64,000 nt of DNA from Methylocystis bryophila (GTDB taxonomy: Bacteria > Pseudomonadota > Alphaproteobacteria > Rhizobiales > Beijerinckiaceae), in assembly GCF_027925445.1 (NCBI RefSeq), contig NZ_AP027149.1, forward strand, positions 1,612,001 through 1,676,000, written 5' to 3'. Position numbers and translations under genes: made by a program. Numbering within the stretch: the stretch's first letter is position 1; each line of letters starts with the position of its first letter. Below, one piece after another: positions 46,826 through 53,359 of the stretch. The notes below the pieces were generated by a model. That model saw nothing but the letters and a program-made list of their open reading frames with translations, searched no databases and had not been told where the DNA came from.

Positions 46826-47572
46826 TCAAATCGCCGTGTTGATCTCGCCGAGATTGTTCGAGGCGTTGGCGAAGGCCTCGAAATCCATCTCGGGTATCGT
46901 GAAATCCTCAAGCTTGCTGGCGAGGCCGAGCTTAGAGGAGATGCAGGAATAGAGTCGCACCGACCATTGCGCGCCGGCGATGTTCGGATTGCTCTGGTAG
47001 AAGTCGATCTGGAATGTCGGCGCAACGCCCATGAGCTTGTTGCCGATGACGGCTTTGGAGCCGGCAATCGACTGCGTGTAGCTGTAGGTGATGAGCACCG
47101 CCTTGCCGCTGTCGGCCGCGTTGAACGTGTAGACGCCGGCCGCGACGCTATATTGTCCCTGCGCCGGACTCGAGGCCACTTGCGTCAATTGCAGGCCGCT
47201 CGCCGCATAGGCGACGCCGAGATTCTGGTCGAAGGAACCGGCGTTGGCTGCCGTCGCCGTATAGGGCGAGGCCGCGGCGACGCTCGCGCCTTCGTTATAG
47301 GACCAGAGCTTCTGACCCGTCGTCGGCGCATTGCCGAAGAAGATCTGATTCAAGGTCGGGCCGTCGATATTGGCGAATTTCGCCTTGCCGGAAATTTTGC
47401 CGGCGCCGCGCGCGACGGCGACGGGAAATTGGAACTGCCCCATCAACTGCTTGACCGAGAAGCTGAAGTCGACGGAGACGTCCTGCAGCGTGCCGAATTG
47501 CAAGGGCGACCCGCCCGTCGGCGTGCCGATCAGGACGCCGGCGCCGAAGGCGAGCGAGGTGTTGCTGGACAT
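46826..47572 (-). CDS. Major tail tube protein
   Basis: This 248-residue beta-rich protein begins MSSNTSLAFGAGVLIGTPTG and has the tail-tube layout (LQDVSVDFSFSVKQLMGQFQ, then an insertion, then TFQIDFYQSN and a LEDFTIPEMDFEAFANASN end). Residues about 112-165 form a module (NLGVAYAASGLQLTQVASSP then GQYSVAAGVYTFNAADSGKA) also present in the connector protein. AAGGAG precedes the start. It is equivalent in position to GTA gp9. Confidence 0.85.
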   Translation of the reverse strand: MSSNTSLAFGAGVLIGTPTGGSPLQFGTLQDVSVDFSFSVKQLMGQFQFPVAVARGAGKISGKAKFANIDGPTLNQIFFGNAPTTGQKLWSYNEGASVAAASPYTATAANAGSFDQNLGVAYAASGLQLTQVASSPAQGQYSVAAGVYTFNAADSGKAVLITYSYTQSIAGSKAVIGNKLMGVAPTFQIDFYQSNPNIAGAQWSVRLYSCISSKLGLASKLEDFTIPEMDFEAFANASNNLGEINTAI

Positions 47573-47617
47573 GCTATGACTCCTTGAGCGTGCGAACGGT
47601 GGAGCGGGAGGAAAGGC

Positions 47618-48073
47618 TCAGATCGCGAGGATCTTGAGGGGAACCCAAAGCAGGCCGTCGCCGTCGAGATCGCCGGGATCCTTGAGGACCGCGCCGTCGA
47701 TGCGACAATGCGAGACGAGCCCGCCGAGCGTCTGGCGCGAGCCGTTGACGGGCCTTAACGCGGCCTCCAACGCATCCAGGATCGTGTTGAGCGCAATCGC
47801 CGGGATCGTATTTTTGTCGCCCGCGTCGATATAGACAAAGAGATCGACGGCGAGCGTCGTCTTCGCCGGCAGCGCCTCGTTCTGATAGGATTGCTGCTCG
47901 CGATGCTCGGCGACGAAGAGGGCAGGGCGTTGCGATTTCGGCACGTCGGACCAGAGCTTCAAGCGCCGCGACACGGACACGAAGCCGCTCTGCCCATTGA
48001 CGGAGAGCGCGAAGCGCGTCCCCGCGAGCAAGCCGACCAGCGCCGTCATCACAGCCTCGCGCGCGACATTCAT
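47618..48073 (-). CDS. Tail completion/terminator-type protein
   Basis: This 151-residue protein has the size and position of the tail terminator (GTA gp8 place). The pattern PALFVAEHREQQSYQNEALPAKTTLAVDLFVY fits this phage minor-tail family. It overlaps the gp10-like gene by four bases (ATGA). Confidence 0.7.
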   Translation of the reverse strand: MNVAREAVMTALVGLLAGTRFALSVNGQSGFVSVSRRLKLWSDVPKSQRPALFVAEHREQQSYQNEALPAKTTLAVDLFVYIDAGDKNTIPAIALNTILDALEAALRPVNGSRQTLGGLVSHCRIDGAVLKDPGDLDGDGLLWVPLKILAI

Positions 48074-48537
48074 GCGCTTAATCCTTCCTCGACCGCCTCA
48101 GACAACGCGGCCGCGATCTCGTCCTGCATCTCGTCAAGCGCCGAGCGCATGTAGCTGCGCTCGGGCAGATCCATGACGCGAGCGAAGGCGCGAATGAAGA
48201 TAGTCTTGGGCGCGATCGCGCGGCCGAAGGCTTCTCTGATCGCGCGGCTATGCGCTGAGACTCTTTCTTCGCCCGCGAAGCCGTATTCCTGCGCGGCGGC
48301 ATATTTTGTCCTGGCGACGAGCGCGGCGGCGGAAGGCGCGAGCCTCACCTCGATCGAATCGCGAAGCGTCCCGCTTTTCGCCTGCATTACGGCGCCGGAG
48401 AGATTCTCCTTGATCTTTTGCTCGAGACGCGCGGCGAGGTCCTCGATCTTGCGGGCGAGGGCCGCGCGCATTGCATCCGGAAGCTTCTCGAAGCGCTGCT
48501 CGAGCGCGTCGACGCCTTCGATCTTGACGCTGAGCAT
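48070..48537 (-). CDS. HK97 gp10-like neck protein
   Basis: This 155-residue protein has the HK97 gp10 pattern: MLSVKIEGVDALEQRFEKLP, RLEQKIKENLSG, SGTLRDSIEVRL, KYAAAQEYGF and a C-terminal helix with SYMRSALDEMQDEI. It forms part of the head-tail joint. It follows the connector gene by three bases. Confidence 0.85.
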   Translation of the reverse strand: MLSVKIEGVDALEQRFEKLPDAMRAALARKIEDLAARLEQKIKENLSGAVMQAKSGTLRDSIEVRLAPSAAALVARTKYAAAQEYGFAGEERVSAHSRAIREAFGRAIAPKTIFIRAFARVMDLPERSYMRSALDEMQDEIAAALSEAVEEGLSA

Positions 48538-48540
48538 GAT

Positions 48541-49374
48541 TCAATTGGCGATGATGCGGCGAAAATTAACGAGCGACGCGAGAACGAAATCCGGAGCAGC
48601 CCGATTCTGATAGGCGGTCGTCTCCTGGCCGCCGAGACTTCGACTGGAGACGCCGATGCGGTCCTTGTAGCGATAGCGGTCGGCGACCCATTCGAGCGCG
48701 CATTGGGCGAGATCGGCGGGGATGTAGCCGTAAGAGAGGGAGAGCATTGCGCCGGCGTCCGCGGCGGAAAGGCTATAGGTTCCGCTCGCCGCGTCGACGC
48801 TATATTGACCCGCGCCCGGATTGGCGGCGACCGCGTTCAGTGACACGCCATTCGCATAGGCGACGCCCGTATCCTTGGCGAAGACGCCATAGGGCGAGAG
48901 CGCCGTGAGCTGAAAAGGCGCCTGCTGCGGCGCGACTTGAGTCTCTCCGATGATTTCGTAGCCGGCGCGGTACGAGACGACGACGTTCTGGCGACCTTTA
49001 TGGAAACGATAAGGGCCGCGTAGAAAGAGCTGCTGCATGGCGCCCGGAGGCTGATCGTCCGCCTGCTCCAGCACATAGCCCGGCGCCGTTTCAACGCCCG
49101 CGACCATCAGCGGCGCTGGCGGAATGAGCTTGCCGTCGACGACGACCGCGCTGATCGAACCGACGGGCCAGTTGCGCAGGATAAGACTGTCGCGGCCGGA
49201 GCCGTCATAGGCCTCGGTCACATTGGCCGGGAGCACGAAGGAGCGGTTGATGTAATTGTAGATCGCCCGGCTGATCTGGGTGATGAGCCCGCTGAGCAGC
49301 GCGTCGTCGACGGATGAGGTCACGCCCAGCCAGCTCTTGACCGTCGCAAGCTGCACGAGATCGCCCGTCGTCAT
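48541..49374 (-). CDS. Head-tail connector protein, gp6-like
   Basis: This 277-residue protein has the connector start (DLVQLATVKSWLGVTSSVDD, LLSGLITQISRAIYNYINRS). An insertion of about 60 residues (GVAYANGVSLNAVAANPGAG then YSVDAASGTYSLSAADAGAM) is shared with the tail tube protein. The start at 49374 has GGAG eight bases upstream; an ATG five codons earlier has none. It is the first head-tail joining gene after the toxin island; prohead protease and capsid genes are missing upstream. Confidence 0.82.
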   Translation of the reverse strand: MTTGDLVQLATVKSWLGVTSSVDDALLSGLITQISRAIYNYINRSFVLPANVTEAYDGSGRDSLILRNWPVGSISAVVVDGKLIPPAPLMVAGVETAPGYVLEQADDQPPGAMQQLFLRGPYRFHKGRQNVVVSYRAGYEIIGETQVAPQQAPFQLTALSPYGVFAKDTGVAYANGVSLNAVAANPGAGQYSVDAASGTYSLSAADAGAMLSLSYGYIPADLAQCALEWVADRYRYKDRIGVSSRSLGGQETTAYQNRAAPDFVLASLVNFRRIIAN

Positions 49375-49458
49375 GACCAGTCGCTCCATTGATACGAGGA
49401 TCGGGATTCGGGGAACATCCCCTTTGCCTCATCCGATTGGTCATTTGAGCCATCGGGA

Positions 49459-49813
49459 TCAGGCGCCGGCGCTCCGCTCGACTGCGTTCTGGTCGCCAGA
49501 ATTGGCGCCTGACGCGGTGGTGAAGCGGCCGGCTTCATCGTGAAAATGGTTGTATTTGCCGAGCGTCCCTTCGCCCGCCGCAAGCTTCGGCAGCGGCGCC
49601 GGGCCGCTTCCCGTCGTCACCAGCAGCGCGTTGGCGGCCTCGCTCTCGACCGGCGCCGCGCCAAGCTGCGCGCGCGCTTCGTTGCGCGTCAAAATCCCCG
49701 CCGCCACATAGCTCGTCAGTATCTGCGCCTGTTTGGCGCCGTTGATCTGCGCGTCCTCGCCCCAGGCGAATTCGAGATCCTCCTCGCCAAAATCCTCGAC
49801 GAGCACGCGGTCG
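49459..49813 (-). pseudogene. Duplicated 3' fragment of the portal gene
   Basis: Bases 49513-49813 repeat 54143-54443 of the portal gene without gaps; the encoded 100 residues differ at only about six positions. The frame then continues into a short different tail (NSGDQNAVERSAGA) and stops 84 bases before the connector gene. There is no start. It could be the original 3' end of the portal gene, displaced by toxin cassettes, or an independent duplication. Confidence 0.85.
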
Positions 49814-49871
49814 CCGCACCAATCCTGTATAAGCAGCTGCTTGTCGCTGAATTAATCAATCTATCACGGCT

Positions 49872-50171
49872 TCAATGCTTCACGGTTCCCAGAGCCAATT
49901 GCACCTGTTCCGGGGTCACCGTGAACCAATCAATGGTGTTTCCGTCGGCATCAAAAAACTCCACCTCGTAAGCCGCCGTTGGTTGCTCGTGTACGTCGAT
50001 GATCGCGCCGCGGGTTCCGGCCTTCAAACCTTTTTCTGGTAAGTCTACGGCCAGCACGACCGACTCATACAGCGAAAGGAGCATTGGATCAGTCCCAGGC
50101 AAGCGCGCACGTTTCGTCACCGGCGAGAATTCCGGCGTACGGAGGGGGGAAGGTGAAGTTTGGACCGCCAT
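49872..50171 (-). CDS. DUF4926-like protein, putative immunity
   Basis: Up to 99 residues; the core MLLSLYESVVLAVDLPEKGL, AGTRGAIIDVHE, AYEVEFFDADG resembles DUF4926 proteins, small beta proteins often found beside toxins. The ATG at 50171 overlaps the preceding stop (TGATG). A shorter start at the MLLSLYESV codon would match the usual family length. No toxin is directly upstream, so it would be an orphan. Confidence 0.7.
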   Translation of the reverse strand: MAVQTSPSPLRTPEFSPVTKRARLPGTDPMLLSLYESVVLAVDLPEKGLKAGTRGAIIDVHEQPTAAYEVEFFDADGNTIDWFTVTPEQVQLALGTVKH

Positions 50172-50593
50172 CAGGATGGAATTTTGTACCTGTCGTATAA
50201 CTCCTGCCGTTCTCCTGGCGCCATAAAGCGCAAGTCGTTTTGTTTCATAGCTTCGAAGGCCTGTTTTGCCGCAGCTATGATCGCCGGCCACTCCGGCGTG
50301 GCCATATAGCCCTTGTCAGACAGCTTCTTGCCATATTTGGCGAAGAGCGCGTCTATCAAGTCCATCACCGTCTTGATGCGATCGGCCTCGCCCTCTTCGA
50401 ACAACAAGGCGCCAACGGCCGAGCGGGGTCCGTCCTCGAAACTGCTATCGTCGAAGAGAGCGTGGATCACTTCATCGAAGCAATCATATGCTTCATGCCG
50501 TACCCAACATCGCTCTTGATGTTCTCGATCGGCCAAAGCCTCAAGATTGCCTAAGACGTTCATGCGCATGTCGGGGAATCTGATGTTCGGCAT
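50171..50593 (-). CDS. SCO4402-like protein, putative immunity
   Basis: This 140-residue helical protein begins MPNIRFPDMRMNVLGNLEAL and has the segment AYDCFDEVIHALFDDSSFED and a late PEWPAIIAAAKQAFEAM helix, which I recall from the SCO4402 family linked to polymorphic toxin loci. It is the middle of a three-gene run of likely immunity genes. The start at 50593 is preceded by GAAGG. Confidence 0.68.
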   Translation of the reverse strand: MPNIRFPDMRMNVLGNLEALADREHQERCWVRHEAYDCFDEVIHALFDDSSFEDGPRSAVGALLFEEGEADRIKTVMDLIDALFAKYGKKLSDKGYMATPEWPAIIAAAKQAFEAMKQNDLRFMAPGERQELYDRYKIPS

Positions 50594-50651
50594 GGTGGAG
50601 ACCTTCAATCTCGCTCGCGGTAGCTCGTGTGCCTCAGGGTGCGACTGGAAA

Positions 50652-50948
50652 CTAAGTCTGTGCGTCGTCCTGTAAGAGATGCTCGTCCGTCTCCTTTTCG
50701 CTCTCGGGCGTGAACGGGCCGCCAAGGAACAGTTCCTGCGATTCCGTGAGCGCGATTTTGGGGAGATGCGCGATCAGCCGATCGTATGTTTGGACTTCTA
50801 TCAAGCTCCACTCCAGGAGAGCAGCCAGATAACCCTTCCACAAGAGCACTACCTCAATTGAGCCCTGGCGCCACTGAAGATGCCTAAGGAGACGATTGCT
50901 CAGTTCCTCTTCGGTAGGCAGGCAAACAATCTTCTTGTTCACAGTCAT
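50652..50948 (-). CDS. Small helical protein, putative immunity
   Basis: This 98-residue acidic protein (MTVNKKIVCLPTEEELSNRL, then WRQGSIEVVLLWKGYLAALL) is not in a family I know. Size, acidity and place among immunity-type genes suggest the same role. The start at 50948 is taken because the upstream frame has no protein-like character. Confidence 0.55.
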   Translation of the reverse strand: MTVNKKIVCLPTEEELSNRLLRHLQWRQGSIEVVLLWKGYLAALLEWSLIEVQTYDRLIAHLPKIALTESQELFLGGPFTPESEKETDEHLLQDDAQT

Positions 50949-51107
50949 CTCAGTTTCGGTTCCTTCGCCTGGAGGCACAGTTTCGCCACATCGTCGGGCG
51001 GGAATTCGACGCGTCGCCCCTCGCGAAAGCGCTCGTGAAATGCGTCCGCCCTCGGTGGTGACGACGCGCAAGAATTTATTTTGCGTCAGGTGCTCTCCGA
51101 TGAGAAG

Positions 51108-51665
51108 CTACTTATATTCGCCAGAGGCGATCAGCCTGTCGCAGTAAGCGCGCCATTCGGGAGACCAACGGCTCGACTCGCCAGGACCATCAGGAACCAC
51201 GCCCTCCCGGATCGCTTGGCCTAGCAAATGCACGTGAAGCCAGGGGTCGCGATGCATCTTTTCAACGACTCCCGGCTCAAACAATTCAGGCAGGTATCGC
51301 CTCACGTGCGGAAAGCCATGCTGCATCTCTTCGTCGAACACGTGTATGAAAATCTTTCCCTCGTCCTCCAAGCGGTCGACTTCTTGGCGTGTGAGATGGT
51401 CAGGCGCAAATGCGCGGTAGAAGTCGTCGCCGGCGCCGGAAACGACACCTTTGGGGTTCGCCGCTGCGAAGCGGTTGTATAGTAGGTCAAGCTGTTCCGG
51501 AGAGAGGTACAGCACTCGACTCGGCCTCACCCCAAAGAACCGCGACCAAATCTTCGGCCCTTCGCGTTGCGCTAGAGGCATGGCTTCAAATTCCCGCCCG
51601 CCGCCGTAGCCGACGCCGAGGATGTCGAACGTATCGAGCCCGAGCAAATTGAACATATGGCTCAT
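51108..51665 (-). CDS. Putative immunity protein for the displaced toxin
   Basis: This 185-residue protein (MSHMFNLLGLDTFDILGVGY, later IFIHVFDEEMQHGFPHVRRY) has no family I recognise. Its ATG is three bases after the stop of the toxin-like ORF at 51669, and GAGGTGA at the toxin's end is its ribosome site. This tight coupling is the reason for the immunity call; the sequence itself does not show it. Confidence 0.6.
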   Translation of the reverse strand: MSHMFNLLGLDTFDILGVGYGGGREFEAMPLAQREGPKIWSRFFGVRPSRVLYLSPEQLDLLYNRFAAANPKGVVSGAGDDFYRAFAPDHLTRQEVDRLEDEGKIFIHVFDEEMQHGFPHVRRYLPELFEPGVVEKMHRDPWLHVHLLGQAIREGVVPDGPGESSRWSPEWRAYCDRLIASGEYK

Positions 51666-51668
51666 CGG

Positions 51669-52322
51669 TCACCTCAAAAGTGGGCTTAATCTGATCAGGA
51701 TCTTCCCTCTGGAGTCCACGACCACGATCGACTTCCCGGCAGCCTCTTCAGGGTCGAAAGGAAAGTCTCTTATCGCGCCTCGAACCGCACCACTGGCTGT
51801 GCCTTCCGGCGCCTGAACAGCGATAATCGTGCTCGGCTGCTTTGAAACCAGATCGTTTCGGATTAGTCTCGGGATAGCCTTGACGCTATTCGCAACTTTT
51901 ATCTGAACGCCGGTCACCGGCTCCTTGGTCTCGACGTCCCTGTAATCGACGTCCGGCCCTGGGGCGCCTTTACCTCCGGGCCTATCGGGCGCTGTCCCGG
52001 TCGGTTGCGTCGTTTCCTCGATCGTTTCAAGAGCCTCGCGTGTAAGACCCGGATGCTCGTCCAGGATAATACTTCTACACTCGAATGGTTGGCTTCTCGC
52101 TTTGATCGCTGCGTTTCTTCTCGTCGTCGGGCTTTCGATCTCCCGGGTCTGGCGCGCCCGCCGCTGCGGCCGGGGGCACGCCGATGAGGCTCTCGGGGAT
52201 ATTGCCTTCGGTGAATGCGTCAGCGTGAAGATCTGGCGCTTCAGCGCGATATTCGCAGTCATCACGATCTGCTCGACAGGCGAGAAGCCGGACGCGGCCC
52301 GGGCGCAGATTGCGCGGCGCAT
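51669..52322 (-). pseudogene. Displaced portal-toxin cassette: portal scrap plus toxin-like C terminus
   Basis: The ORF begins inside a portal copy (GFSPVEQIVMTANIALKRQI matches portal residues 240-259), then shifts frame and joins a different C terminus of about 140 residues. That part has PGPDVDYRDVETKEPVTGVQ followed by IKV and VDSRGKILIRL, compatible with a PD-(D/E)XK-like nuclease, but I cannot assign a family. Portal similarity spans 52174-52432, with a one-base loss and a 64-base deletion between GCGCGCCG repeats. The toxin part could still act as a donor cassette. Confidence 0.65.
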
Positions 52323-52546
52323 AGATCAGATCGCGCGCCGTCGTCGCCGATGAAGGCCTGCGGCGTGCGTCCCCAATCGTCGGTGACGCGCTTGATCGTG
52401 GCGCCGCCGAGCGGATGCAGCGCGACGAGCGAGCGCGTCCTGTGGTGTCAGCGGCAAGAGGCCCTGGTTCACGTGAGCCAGGGGGGAGACTGTAGGGTTG
52501 CCACTGTAGCCCACGCCGACGGGCGAGCGCCGAGATTTCGACTAGA

Positions 52547-53344
52547 CTAGTGACTCACGCCAGCGGAGCGCAGCATCTCGCCAATTTCAGCGAGCTCCGC
52601 GTCGACTTTGGGGTCGGATAGCGCCGAGGCGTCGTCGCCGAGCTTCAACAGGACGCCGGAGCGATAGGGGATCGCCTTTCCGATGTCGTTGAACACCTCC
52701 ATGATTTTGGGATCTCGAGTGTAATTCAACCAGCCGATTATGTACTTTGGAAGATGTGAGTTGCTCTCTCGGGAAAGCTCACGGGCCTGACGGTTCCCAA
52801 AAACAACACACTTCATTGGATCGAAGGTGTCTATGAAATAGTTAAAAATGCGGAAGACGATCGTCGGATCGGACCAGTTCGAATTTTTTTCACCTTTGCC
52901 GTAGAAAGGGATACGAATAACGTAAACAGAGTTCTCTCTGGAGATGCCATCCCGAAACCCCGCCGCTTGTATGCTGAAGGGAATGCTTTTCCATGCGTCT
53001 TTATCGTGATGAATGTCGGAGAAGGTTAAGCTAAAACCATAGGGTGAGCGGGAATCAGGTGTCAGCTTCCAGTTATCCGGATCATTGTCATTGAAGTATC
53101 GAACGTCATCATAACTTTGCAGGGCGTGCATGAGCACTTCTTCGAAGTTGGAAAGGTCCTCCGCGATGGGCATATCATCGGTTTCTTCGGTGCAGCCATT
53201 GACCATGAAAGGACGGCGCCAAGGAGAGATCCTCTCGAAGTCAAGAAGCACCTTCTTTGCGTTTTCGATCGATTGCCGCGCGGTTAAGGACCTGCCGAAA
53301 CCGGAGGCCTGGATGACCATCGCGTCGGGATAGGACTCGCTCAT
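52547..53344 (-). CDS. Imm52-like immunity protein
   Basis: This 265-residue protein fits the Imm52 family (long immunity proteins paired with Tox-REase-5 toxins): an N-terminal FERISPWRRPFMVNGCTEE region, a central DAWKSIPFSIQAAGFRDG segment and a GWLNYTRDPKIMEVFNDIGK C-terminal part with DGLK-type SGVLLKL. It starts 15 bases after the portal-toxin stop with a GGAGA site. The pairing with the upstream REase domain supports both calls. The family name is from memory. Confidence 0.75.
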   Translation of the reverse strand: MSESYPDAMVIQASGFGRSLTARQSIENAKKVLLDFERISPWRRPFMVNGCTEETDDMPIAEDLSNFEEVLMHALQSYDDVRYFNDNDPDNWKLTPDSRSPYGFSLTFSDIHHDKDAWKSIPFSIQAAGFRDGISRENSVYVIRIPFYGKGEKNSNWSDPTIVFRIFNYFIDTFDPMKCVVFGNRQARELSRESNSHLPKYIIGWLNYTRDPKIMEVFNDIGKAIPYRSGVLLKLGDDASALSDPKVDAELAEIGEMLRSAGVSH

Positions 53345-53359
53345 TCTGTTCTCCGATGA

